Below the pieces are notes generated by a model. That model did not search any database. It had not been told where the DNA came from and saw only the letters and a program-made list of their open reading frames with translations. Below are positions 52,500 through 60,784 of a stretch of DNA of 64,000 nucleotides, piece by piece. Source of the DNA: DASRIA01 sp963768885 (GTDB lineage Bacteria; Actinomycetota; Thermoleophilia; Solirubrobacterales; JBBDJG01). Every line of letters begins with the position of its first letter. Positions within the stretch are counted from its first letter, which is position 1. Location of the stretch: NCBI GenBank assembly GCA_963768885.1, contig CAVYJN010000012.1, forward strand, positions 25,631-89,630, written 5' to 3'. The translations under genes were made by a program, and so were the position numbers.

Positions 52500-53504
52500 G
52501 TGCGCTTGAAGCGCAAGCGGATCCTCTACGTCTTCGCGCGCGAGTCGAGCTTCGTCGCGATCGACCGCGCGCTGCTGGGCGAGCGCTGGAACGTCGCCGA
52601 ATGGCGCCAGCAGGGGCCGGTGGTGAACGTCTTCAGGCTGGTGCGGGAGGTCGCGCGCAGCGATCTCGTGTTCGGGTGGTTCGCGTCGTGGCACACCTTC
52701 CTGCCTGTGCTGGTCGCGCGCGCGATGCGCAGGCCGTCGGTGATCGTGATCGGCGGCTACGACACCGCGTGCATGCCCGAGATCGGATACGGGCTCCAGC
52801 AGCGAGGTGCGCTGCGCGCGATCAGCCGCTGGGTGATGCGCCACGCGACTCGGCTCGTCACCAACTCGAAGTACAGCCGCGCGGAGGCGGAGCGCAACGT
52901 CGGCCTCGATCCGGCCCGGGTGACGCTCGTCTATCACGGGGTGCCCGACCCGTTCGGCGAGCTCCCGGCCACGGAGCGTGAGCGACTCGCGCTCACGGTC
53001 GGGATCGTGGAGCGGCGCAACCTCGAGCGAAAGGGCCTGCGTTCGTTCGTACAGGCGGCGGCGAGCCTCCCGGACGTCACGTTCCTCCTCGCGGGGCGCT
53101 GGGACGACGACTCCGCCGACGCGCTGCGCGACCTCGCGACCCCCAACGTGACGCTCACCGGGTGGGTCGAGCAGGAGGTGCTGAACGAGCAGATGCGGCG
53201 GGCCTCCGTCTATGTGCAGGCCTCGGCGCATGAGGGCTTCGGCCTCTCGGTGGCGGAGGCGATGCTGGCCGGCTGCATCCCTGTGGCGACGCGCGCGGGC
53301 GCGCTCCCGGAGGTCGTCGGCGACACCGGCGTGCTGGTCGACGACGCGGATCCGGCGCGCCTCGCGGGCGCGATCGCCGAGGCGCTCGCGATGGACGCCG
53401 GCGCCCGCCGGCACGCGCGCGAGCGCATCCTCGAGAACTTCGGCCTCGACGTGCGTCGCGCGGGGCTGTATCGCGTGGTCGCGGAGGAGCTCGGCGAATC
53501 GTGA
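52500..53504 (+). CDS. GT4-type glycosyltransferase
   Basis: 334 residues from GTG. The N-domain is short (KRILYVFARESSFVAIDRAL) with DLVFGWFASWHTFLPVLVAR and IGGYDTACMPEIGYG, typical of GT4 proteins. The C-domain has TVGIVERRNLERKGLRSFVQ, then VYVQASAHEGFGLSVAEAMLAGCIPVATRAGALPE, the EX7E donor site, and GVLVDDADP. Donor and acceptor unknown. It overlaps the threonine aldolase start by 4 bases, so the two are co-translated although no metabolic link is obvious. Confidence 0.88.
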   Translation: MRLKRKRILYVFARESSFVAIDRALLGERWNVAEWRQQGPVVNVFRLVREVARSDLVFGWFASWHTFLPVLVARAMRRPSVIVIGGYDTACMPEIGYGLQQRGALRAISRWVMRHATRLVTNSKYSRAEAERNVGLDPARVTLVYHGVPDPFGELPATERERLALTVGIVERRNLERKGLRSFVQAAASLPDVTFLLAGRWDDDSADALRDLATPNVTLTGWVEQEVLNEQMRRASVYVQASAHEGFGLSVAEAMLAGCIPVATRAGALPEVVGDTGVLVDDADPARLAGAIAEALAMDAGARRHARERILENFGLDVRRAGLYRVVAEELGES

Positions 53505-54544
53505 GCGGGGCCGCCGTCAACCTCTTCAGCGACACGCAGACGCAGCCCACGCCCGCGATGCGCCGCGCGATGGCGAACGCGGAGGTGGCCGACGAGCAGC
53601 GGCTCGAGGATCCGACCGTCAACGCCCTCCAGGAGCGCGTCGCCGAGCTGCTCGGCAAGGAAGCGGCGCTCTTCCTGCCGTCGGGGACCATGTGCAACGC
53701 GATCGCGTTTCGCCTCCACGTGCGGCCCGGCGGCGACGAGGTGATCCTGGACCGGAGCTCCCATCCCGTGCAGTACGAGGCGGGCGGTCCCGCCGCGCTC
53801 TCGGGGGCGATGCTCCGTGTCCTCGACGGGGACGGAGGCGTCTTCACGGCGGCACAGGTGGAGGAGGCCGTGCGGCCGGCGGGCGACCGCTACGGACCAC
53901 GTTCCCGCCTCGTGTCGATCGAGCAGACCACGAACATCGGAGGCGGCCGGGTGTGGCCGCTCGAAGCGGTGCGTGCGGTGCTCGACGTCGCGGCCCGGCA
54001 CGACCTGCGCACCCACCTCGACGGCGCCCGGCTGATGAACGCCGTGGTCGCGAGCGGCACCGCCGCGGCCGACTTCGCGCGCGACTTCGACACCGCCTGG
54101 ATCGACTTCACGAAGGGTCTCGGCGCGCCCGTCGGCGCTGCGCTGGCCGGCTCGCGCGAGCTGATCGGCGAAGCGTGGCGCTACAAGCAGATGCTCGGCG
54201 GGGCGATGCGCCAGGCCGGGATCATCGCCGCGGCGGGGCTGCACGCGCTCGATCACCATGTCGAGCGGCTCGCCGACGACCACGCGAACGCCCGGCGACT
54301 GGCCGAGGGCCTCGCGGAGCTCCCCGGTGTCGAGATCGACACGGGCCGCGTCGAGACGAACATCGTGGTGTTCGGGGTCCCGGACGCGTACGCGCTGTGC
54401 GGCGCGCTCTACGAACGGGGGGTTCAGGTCACCCCCATCGGCCCGCGGCGTCTGCGCGCGGTCACCCACCTCGACGTCGACTCGGCCGACATCGAGCGCG
54501 CGCTCGGCGTGTTCGGTCAGCTGCTCGAAGGATCCGGCGGATAG
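53501..54544 (+). CDS. ltaE: Threonine aldolase / beta-eliminating lyase family
   Basis: 347 residues, fold type I PLP enzyme of the low-specificity threonine aldolase family (threonine to glycine and acetaldehyde). Seen: NLFSDTQTQPTPAMRRAM start, FLPSGTMCNAIA and SSHPVQYEAGG (His stacking on PLP), THLDGARLMNAVV with the cofactor Asp and Arg, and the Schiff-base lysine in WIDFTKGLGAPVGA. C-terminal VTPIGPRRLRAVTHLDV is also standard. GTG start, coupled to the glycosyltransferase. Its 3' end overlaps the convergent TauE-like gene by 28 bases. Confidence 0.92.
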   Translation: MSGAAVNLFSDTQTQPTPAMRRAMANAEVADEQRLEDPTVNALQERVAELLGKEAALFLPSGTMCNAIAFRLHVRPGGDEVILDRSSHPVQYEAGGPAALSGAMLRVLDGDGGVFTAAQVEEAVRPAGDRYGPRSRLVSIEQTTNIGGGRVWPLEAVRAVLDVAARHDLRTHLDGARLMNAVVASGTAAADFARDFDTAWIDFTKGLGAPVGAALAGSRELIGEAWRYKQMLGGAMRQAGIIAAAGLHALDHHVERLADDHANARRLAEGLAELPGVEIDTGRVETNIVVFGVPDAYALCGALYERGVQVTPIGPRRLRAVTHLDVDSADIERALGVFGQLLEGSGG

Positions 54545-54908
54545 TCGCGCAGCGCCCGGCGCACGAGTTGCGCGGCGAAGAACAGCACCAGGCAGCGCGA
54601 ACCCGACCTCGAGCGCACGCTCGGAGACGTTGTTGGCGACCACCGTCCCCACGACCACGCCGAGCGGCGAAAGCACGCCGATCACGAGCGCGTCCCCCAG
54701 GCGCACGTTCCCGTAGCCCATGCTGGCGCCAGGTGCCCACGATCGCGACCAGGATGATGGCGACCAGCGACGTCGCCTCGGCCTCGAGCTGGGACTGGCC
54801 GAGGAAGATCGCCAGCGCCGGGACGAACAGGATGCCGCCGCCGACGCCGACGAGGCCTCCGATCGCGCCGGCGACGAAGCCGAGCAGGACGGCGGCGAGC
54901 TCGCTCAA
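54517..54908 (-). CDS. TauE/SafE-type membrane protein, C-terminal half (two frameshifts)
   Basis: About 129 residues read from a TTG at 54908 and across +1 indels near 54722 and 54592. The chain starts SELAAVLLGFVAGAIGGLVG with GVGGGILFVPALAIFLG, the DUF81 repeat core, then about three more helices. This equals one half of a normal TauE/SafE permease of about 250 residues. The TTG overlaps the TGA of the first half (TTGA). Either the permease is a two-subunit form, or one permease has been split by an error. The substrate class is sulfite/organosulfonates or other anions. Confidence 0.68.
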
Positions 54909-55268
54909 CCGATCAGCAGCTCGATCGCGACGACCACCAGGATGGCGGCGAACAGCAGGGACACCGTACGTCCCGAGAGGCGCTGCTGGAGGGCCGTGCC
55001 CGCGATCACGCCTGCGACCGCGGGTATGCCGACGAGGAACCCCTTGCCGACGTCGACGTTGCCGTACATCCCGTGCGCGATCGCGGCGAACAACGCGATC
55101 ACCACGATCGCCGCCAGCGAGGTGCCGGTCGCGAGGTGCTCGCTCGTAGCCGAACCAGAGGATCAGCAGCGGCACGATCACGGTGCCGCCGCCGACGCCG
55201 AACAGCCCGCTGAACGTGCCGGCCGCCGTCGCGATCCCCGCCAGCTTCAACACGCGTGGCCCGGACAT
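54905..55268 (-). CDS. TauE/SafE-type membrane protein, N-terminal half (one frameshift)
   Basis: About 120 residues. AGIATAAGTFSGLFGVGGGT with VIVPLLILWFGY is the family's first-repeat signature. Correcting a +1 indel at about 55141 gives YEEHLATGTSLAAIVVIALF, then more helices to IELLIG and a TGA at 54905. Four helices, half of the usual permease. ATG at 55268 lies back to back with the trehalose-phosphatase ATG at 55290 (21 bases between). Confidence 0.72.
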
Positions 55269-55289
55269 GGTCGGGGATACTAGAGCGGC

Positions 55290-56124
55290 ATGACGCCGCT
55301 CCCCCGCACGGCTCCACCGGAGCGCCTGCTCGCCGCACTGCGCGCAGCGCCCGCGGGAGTCCGCGATCCTGTGCGACATCGACGGCACCCTTGCCCCGAT
55401 CGTCGCGCGCCCCGACGACGCCGCCGTCCCGCGCCGCGCGCGGGAGGCCCTGGACGCGCTGGCCGGCCGCTACGGGCTGGTCGCGTGCGTGTCCGGGAGA
55501 CGCGCCGCCGAGGCGCGCCGGATCGTCGGGCTCGAATCGCTGTCCTACTTCGGCAACCATGGCCTCGAGCGGTTGGCGCCGGGCGCCCGCGAGCCGCAGC
55601 TCGACCCCGCGATCCGCCCGCTCGCCGAGCGCGTGCGGCGCTTTGCCGACGAGCACTCGACCGCCGAGCTCGAGCGCCTCGGCGTCAGGTTCGAGGACAA
55701 GGACGCGATCCGCGCGTTCCACTTCCGCGGAGCGCCCGACGAGGAGGCGGCCCGCGGGGCGCTGGAAGGGATCGCCGAGGCCGCGACCCGGCAGGGCCTT
55801 CATCCCCACTGGGGACGGAAGGTCCTGGAGATCCGGCCCACCGGCGAAATCGACAAGGGGACGGCGGTCGCCGCCGCCGTGGTGGAGCGCGGGATCGCGC
55901 TCGCGCTGTTCGGCGGCGACGACGCGACCGACCTCGACGCGTTCCGCCGGCTGCGCGAGCTCACCGAGAGCGGCACGCTCGAGGCGGCGGTCTGCGTGGG
56001 GGTCGCCTCGACGGAGGGCCCGCCGGCGATCGTCGAGCATGCGGACGTGGTCGTCGAGGGCACCGAGGGGTTCACCGCGCTGCTCGAGTCGCTGGTCCCC
56101 GAGCACGAGCGTTCGCCCGGTTGA
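55290..56124 (+). CDS. otsB: Trehalose-phosphatase (one frameshift)
   Basis: About 277 residues, HAD superfamily, hydrolysing trehalose-6-phosphate. Motif I CDIDGTLAPI gives the nucleophile Asp, motif II is VACVSGRR, the cap region contains SYFGNHGLE, motif III is EIRPTGEIDKGTAV with the catalytic Lys, and motif IV is ALFGGDDATDLDAF. The frame changes at about 55352 (CCCGCGGGAGT); removing one base joins AAPRESAILCDIDGT. No OtsA is in the window. Its TGA overlaps the TTG start of the next membrane-protein gene. Confidence 0.88.
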
Positions 56125-56645
56125 GGTACACGGACTTCCTCAAGTCCACGGTCCTGCTCGCGGCGGCCGAGGGGACCGCGCTCGCCGCGGTGACCATTGC
56201 CGTCGCGGGAGCGCAGGACGAGACCACGACGATCGTCTTCGCCGTCGCGTGGTGGCTGATCGCCGCCCTGATCGGCGGATGGCTCGGGCGCCGGACCGAG
56301 ACGACGACCGCGATCGGGCGTCTGCTGGCGGGCGCGCGCATGTCGAACACGCTCCCCGAGGTCCGTCCCGGCGCAACGCTCCTGAACCGGCTTTGGCTGC
56401 TCGCGCTGTCCGCCCTGCTGGCGGCCGGCCTTGCCTGGTTGTTCCCGCAGTTCGCCGCCGTCGTCGCCGGGGGAGCGATCCTCGTCGCGCTCGCCTGGCG
56501 CAAGCAGGAGCGCGCCGTCACGGCGATCGAGGAGCGCGACGGCGTGCGCTTCTACGTGCTGCCCTCGTCTCCGTTCGGTGCGATCGAGCTTGTCCGCACG
56601 CCCGGCCTGCGGCGCCTCGACTCCGTCAACGGCTCACACGCGTGA
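56121..56645 (+). CDS. Small membrane protein, function unknown
   Basis: 174 residues from a TTG at 56121 that overlaps the otsB TGA (TTGA). Two hydrophobic pairs are clear: about 8-50 (LLAAAEGTALAAVTIAVAG, FAVAWWLIAALIGGWLG) and about 95-135 (LWLLALSALLAAGLAWLF, VVAGGAILVALAW), with a C-terminal soluble segment containing VRFYVLPSSPFGAIELVRTP. Four helices, no family recognised. Co-translation with trehalose-phosphatase suggests association. Its 3' end overlaps polX by 12 bases. Confidence 0.7.
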   Translation: MRYTDFLKSTVLLAAAEGTALAAVTIAVAGAQDETTTIVFAVAWWLIAALIGGWLGRRTETTTAIGRLLAGARMSNTLPEVRPGATLLNRLWLLALSALLAAGLAWLFPQFAAVVAGGAILVALAWRKQERAVTAIEERDGVRFYVLPSSPFGAIELVRTPGLRRLDSVNGSHA

Positions 56646-58389
56646 GGAGCGCTTGGCGCCCGTGCCCGAGCGCTTCCTGAGCTTGTCGAGCTGGCGCCAC
56701 GTGCGGGTGTTGGCGACGTTCTCCTTCGTGAGCCAGGCCCGGCGCGCGGTCGCGATCCCGTAGCGGATCACCCCGAGCGTGCGCGTGCTGTGCGCGTCGG
56801 AGTCGATCACGATCAGCACCCCGGCCTCGGCCGCGAGACGCGCGTTCAGGTCGTTCAGGTCGCGCCGGTCCGGATTCGCGTTGATCTCGAGGAAGGTGCC
56901 GGTCTCGGCGGCGCGCTCGACCAGGCGCTCGACGTTCACCGCGTATGGCTCGCGTTGCAGGATCTTGCGACCGGTGGGGTGGCCGATCACGTCGACCAGC
57001 GGGTGGTCCATCGCGGCCATCATGCGCTCCGTCATCTTCTCCTCGCCCATGCGAAACGACGTGTGCACCGAGGCGACGACCCAGTCCAGCTCCTCGAGCA
57101 CCTCGTCCGCGTAGTCGAGCGTGCCGTCGAGGTTGATGTTCACCTCCGAGCCCGCGAGCAGCCGGAACCCGTCCAGCTGCTCGTTCAGCTCGCGCACGCG
57201 CTCGACCTGCCGCAGCAGCTCGTCGGCCTGCACGTCGTTGCCGAAGCCGTGCGTGGCGGAGTGGTCGGTCACGGCGAGGTACTTGTACCCGCGTGCCTGC
57301 GCCGCCCTGGCCATGTCCGCGAGCGAGCTGCGCCCGTCCGACAGGGTCGTGTGCGTGTGCAGGTCCCCCTTCAGGTCGGCGAGGTCGACCAGGTCGGGCA
57401 GGTTGCCTTCGAGCGCCGCCCGCAGCTCGCCGCGGCCCTCGCGCAGCTCCGGCTCGATGTACGGCAGGCCGAGGACCTCGTAGACGCCTTCCTCGGTCGG
57501 GACAGCGGTGGGTCTTCCCGGACTCGTCCTCCTCGACGCCGTACTCGCTGACGTGCATGCCGCGCCGCACCGCGTACTCGCGCAGCTCGACGTTGTGCTG
57601 CTTGGAGCCGGTCAGGTGCTGGAGCACGTTGCCGAACTGGTCCGGCTCGACGACGCGGAAGTCGATGCGCAGGCCGTTGTGGGTGACGCCGCGCGCGCCC
57701 GCCTCGCCGCTGGACCCCACCTCGGAGAGCAGCTCCATCTCGGTGAACGCTTTCGTCAGCGCGGCCGGGTCGTGGGAGGTCGCGATGATGTCGAGGTCCT
57801 TGCAGGTGTCGGTCATGCGACGGGCGCTGCCGGCGATCTCGACCCGGTCGGCGGACGGCTGCGCGCGCAGGTGCTCGACGATCTGCTCGCCGATCGTGAG
57901 CACGGCCGACAGGAGGATGCGCTCCGCCGGCCCCTCCTCCTCGTGCTTGGCGAGCGCCTTCGCGATGTTCTGCTCGGCCTTCGGGCCGAGCCCGGGGATC
58001 GCGCGCAGGCGCTCCGCCTCGGCCGCCTCGCGCAGCTCCTCGAGCGTCGAGATGCCGAGCTCGTCGTAGATCTTCCGCGCCGTCTTCGCCCCGAGGCCGG
58101 GGATCCGGGTGAAGCGCACCAGCTCGCCGGGGAACTTCGCGCGCAGCTTCTGGGCGGCGGGGATGTCGCCCGTCTCGAGCAGCGCGCGGATCTTCTCCTG
58201 CAGGGTCTTGCCGACGTTGCGGACCTCGGTCGCGCGGTCCTCGAGCGCCAGCTGCGCGACCGAGACCGGCGAGTCGCGGATCGACTTCGCCGCCTCGCGG
58301 TAGGCGACGACGCGGTAGATCACGGCCCCGTCGAGCTCGTAGAGGTCGGCCAGCTCGTCCAGGGCCGCGGCGATCTCGGCGTTCTTCAT
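56634..58389 (-). CDS. polX: DNA polymerase/3'-5' exonuclease PolX (one frameshift)
   Basis: 584 residues after correction. HhH repeats of the 8-kDa-like domain (FTRIPGLGAKTARKIYDELG, LRAIPGLGPKAEQNI) are followed by the pol beta palm with the metal pair in TCKDLDIIA and later RIDFRVV. A C-terminal PHP nuclease domain starts KGDLHTHTTLSDG and has VTDHSATHGFG, VDVIGHPTGR and VIDSDAHSTRTLG. A +1 indel near 57510 lies between palm and PHP (GKTTAVPTEEGVYEVLG after correction). Acts in base-excision and gap repair. Both catalytic sites look intact. ATG at 58389 starts MKNAEIAAALDELADL, the normal opening. Confidence 0.93.
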
Positions 58390-58423
58390 CGCAGGAACGT
58401 TAGAGAGTGGCGATACTGCCGCG

Positions 58424-59168
58424 ATGCCGCGAGACTGGCCGCCGGGCCCGGTGTGGGTCGTCCTGCCCACATACAACGAGCGCGAGAACCTCGAGCCGGT
58501 CGTCGCCGGGGTGCGCGACAGCCTCGCGCGCGCCGCCGCCGGACCACACGCTCCTGGTCGTCGACGACTCCTCGCCCGACGGCACCGGCGAGCTCGCCGA
58601 CGAGCTGGCCGCGCGCGATCCCGCGGTGCGGGTGCTCCACCGGCCCCGCAAGGAGGGCCTGGGCCAGGCCTACATCGCCGGATTTCGCCTCGCGCTTGCC
58701 GAGGGCGCGGCGCTCGTGATCGAGATGGACGCCGACCTCTCCCACGACCCGGGCTACCTGCCGGCGATGATCGAGGCCGCGCGCGACGCCGACCTGGTGC
58801 TCGGCTCGCGCTACGTTCCGGGCGGCGCGGTGCGCAACTGGGGTGCGGCGCGGCGCCTCGTGAGCCGCGGGGGGTGCTGGTACGCGCGGATCGTGCTCGG
58901 CCTCGAGGTGAGGGACCTGACCGGCGGGTTCAAGTGCTTTCGCCGGGAGGTGCTCGAGGCGATCGACCTGGAGCAGGTCCGGTCGCAGGGCTATGCATTC
59001 CAGGTCGAGCTCACCTACCGGGCGATCCAGCGCGGGTTCCGCGTGAAGGAGATACCGATCGTGTTCACGGACCGGCGGGTCGGCCAGAGCAAGATGTCCA
59101 AGCGGATCGTGCTCGAGGCGATGTGGATGGTGCCGACCTTGAGAGCGGGGAAAAGGCGCTATACGTAA
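58424..59168 (+). CDS. Polyprenol-phosphate mannosyltransferase, GT2 (one frameshift)
   Basis: About 247 residues, matching dolichol/polyprenol-phosphate mannose synthase (Ppm1/DPM1 type), which transfers mannose from GDP-mannose to the lipid carrier at the inner membrane. Seen: VWVVLPTYNERENLEPVV, LLVVDDSSPDGTGELAD, RKEGLGQAYIAGFRLAL, VIEMDADLSHDPGYLP with DAD, DLTGGFKCFRREVLE, and EIPIVFTDRRVGQSKMS. A +1 indel in GCCGGACCACACG at about 58541 interrupts it. No membrane extension, so it is the short soluble form. It links the window's lipid-linked sugar metabolism to mannosylated surface polymers. Confidence 0.9.
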
Positions 59169-59184
59169 TGAAGTATTGACTCTC

Positions 59185-59190
59185 TAGACT
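59185..59190 (+). promoter_or_regulatory. Possible -10 element upstream of thioredoxin
   Basis: TAGACT fits TANNNT and lies 57 bases before the GTG at 59242, after the stop of the mannosyltransferase gene. TTGACT just upstream (59176-59181) is a perfect-looking -35 but is too close for this -10, and no -10 is evident at 17 bp from it. The gap contains the only A/T-rich patch here, so a promoter is likely even if its exact elements are not. Confidence 0.3.
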
Positions 59191-59241
59191 GTGGGGAACA
59201 CCCATCACAGAGAGAGCGATCTTCGAATGGAAAGGGGCAAC

Positions 59242-59568
59242 GTGGCTGGTCAGATCACCGACGTGACCGACGGCAACTTCGACGTCGAGGTACTGGAGTC
59301 CGAGACCGCCGTGCTGGTGGACTTCTGGGCTCCCTGGTGCGGCCCCTGCCGGGTCGTCTCACCGATCCTGGAGCAGATCGACGGCGAGCGCGACGACCTG
59401 CGGGTCGTGAAGCTGAACGTGGACGAGAACCAGCAGACCGCCGTGAAGTACGAGGTGCTCTCGATCCCCACGATGATCCTGTTCAAGCACGGGACCATGG
59501 TGAAGAAGCTGATCGGCGCGCAGCCGAAGGCGCGCATCGAGGCGGAGCTGGAGCTGGAGCCCGTCTGA
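59242..59568 (+). CDS. trx: Thioredoxin
   Basis: 108 residues, a classical thioredoxin: VLVDFWAPWCGPCRVVSPIL holds the redox pair Cys-Gly-Pro-Cys, followed by VKLNVDENQQTAVKYEVLSIPTMILF with the cis-Pro, and the C-terminal KKLIGAQPK. Reduces protein disulphides in the cytoplasm with thioredoxin reductase. GTG at 59242 is chosen because AAAGGGG lies 5 bases upstream and it begins AGQITDVTD; ATG at 59227 is an alternative adding five residues. Confidence 0.95.
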   Translation: MAGQITDVTDGNFDVEVLESETAVLVDFWAPWCGPCRVVSPILEQIDGERDDLRVVKLNVDENQQTAVKYEVLSIPTMILFKHGTMVKKLIGAQPKARIEAELELEPV

Positions 59569-59610
59569 CCGCCGGCCGTCGGCCGCCCGCCGTGCGCTGA
59601 CGGCCGGCGG
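59569..59610. terminator. Hairpin after thioredoxin
   Basis: A perfect 12-bp inverted repeat CCGCCGGCCGTC / GACGGCCGGCGG flanks an 18-base G+C-rich centre, starting right at the thioredoxin stop. There is no T-run, so it may be a G+C-rich terminator or an mRNA 3' stabiliser before the transporter gene at 59645. Confidence 0.5.
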
Positions 59611-59644
59611 CCGACTCGCTCCAAATCGGGGCATGCTGTAGGAC

Positions 59645-60784
59645 ATGCCCGAGACCCAACAGGCACCCGTCGCCTACAAGGCGGTCGTCCTGGCCGCCGT
59701 GCTGCTGGTGCTCGGCCTGCTGTTCCGCCAGCTCGCGACGCTGGTGCTCGCGGTCCTGATGACGGTGATCATCGCGATCCCGCTGTCGGCGGGCGCGACG
59801 TGGCTCGAGCGCCGCGGCGTGCCGCGGGCGATGGGCGCGGGCGCCACCCTGCTCGGCGGCCTCGCGGTGCTGGCGGGGATCCTCGCGCTCGTCATCCCGG
59901 TGTTCATCGACCAGGCGAACGCGTTCGTCGACGACGTGCCCACGATCGTCCACGACCTCGAGTCGACGATCGGCGACATCACCGGCAACCGGCCGAGCGA
60001 GGTCGGCGACACGATCCAGGAGTTCCTGCAGCGCTACACGGACAAGCCGGAGCGGCTGATCGGCCCGATCACCTCGATCGGCTTCAGCGTCGCCGGCGTG
60101 TTCGGAGCCCTGATCGTGATGCTGATCACCGCCTACTTCATGGCGGTGCGCCCGCAGCCTCTGGTCGACGGCCTGCTGCGGCTGGTCCCGCCCTCGCGCC
60201 GGCGGCACGCGCGGCACGTGATGGACCGGCTGCGCGCGGCGTGGATCGGCTGGATGAAGGGAGTGGTGGTCGACATGTTCGTGTCGGGCACGCTGCTCTA
60301 CATCGGGCTCAGGATCATCGGGCTCGACTTCGCGATCCTGTTCGCGGTGCTCACGGCGCTGCTGGTCGTGGTCCCGTACTTCGGCGCGATCGTGGGCGCG
60401 ATCCCGCCGGTGCTGTTCGCGTTCACGGACTCGCCGGGCAAGGCGCTCGCGGTGCTGGTCGTGTACGTGCTCGTCCAGCAGATCGAGAGCAACGTGATCG
60501 TGCCGGTGGTGATGGCGCGCACGACGCGGCTGCACCCGGCGCTGATCGCGATCGGCGTGGTGGTCGTCGGCCAGCTGTTCGGGATCGTCGGGCTGTTCGT
60601 GGCCGTGCCGATCATCTCCGCCGCGGTGATCCTCACCGAGGAGATCTGGGTCCGCGAGATCGAGGCCGCGCACGAGAACCGGGCGACCTCGGACCTTGCG
60701 CTGCCCTCGGCCGACGAGCCCTTACCCGAGCGACCCGATCCGGAGCGGCCGCCCGAGATCGCCGCCGAGCGCGAGCGCTTCTAG
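59645..60784 (+). CDS. AI-2E family transporter (UPF0118/PerM)
   Basis: 379 residues with about eight membrane helices in the PerM pattern: two at the N-terminus (AVVLAAVLLVLGLLFRQLA, LAVLMTVIIAIPLSAGA), one near 75-95, a long amphipathic extracytoplasmic or membrane-lining segment, then GALIVMLITAYFMAVRP, DFAILFAVLTALLVVVPYFGAIVGAIPPV with the family's VPY-G---G--P motif, and VVVGQLFGIVGLFVAVPI. Members include putative AI-2 exporters and Na+/H+ antiporters; the substrate here is unknown. A Glu/Pro-rich C-terminus follows. Its TAG shares CTAG with the convergent ileS stop. Confidence 0.9.
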   Translation: MPETQQAPVAYKAVVLAAVLLVLGLLFRQLATLVLAVLMTVIIAIPLSAGATWLERRGVPRAMGAGATLLGGLAVLAGILALVIPVFIDQANAFVDDVPTIVHDLESTIGDITGNRPSEVGDTIQEFLQRYTDKPERLIGPITSIGFSVAGVFGALIVMLITAYFMAVRPQPLVDGLLRLVPPSRRRHARHVMDRLRAAWIGWMKGVVVDMFVSGTLLYIGLRIIGLDFAILFAVLTALLVVVPYFGAIVGAIPPVLFAFTDSPGKALAVLVVYVLVQQIESNVIVPVVMARTTRLHPALIAIGVVVVGQLFGIVGLFVAVPIISAAVILTEEIWVREIEAAHENRATSDLALPSADEPLPERPDPERPPEIAAERERF

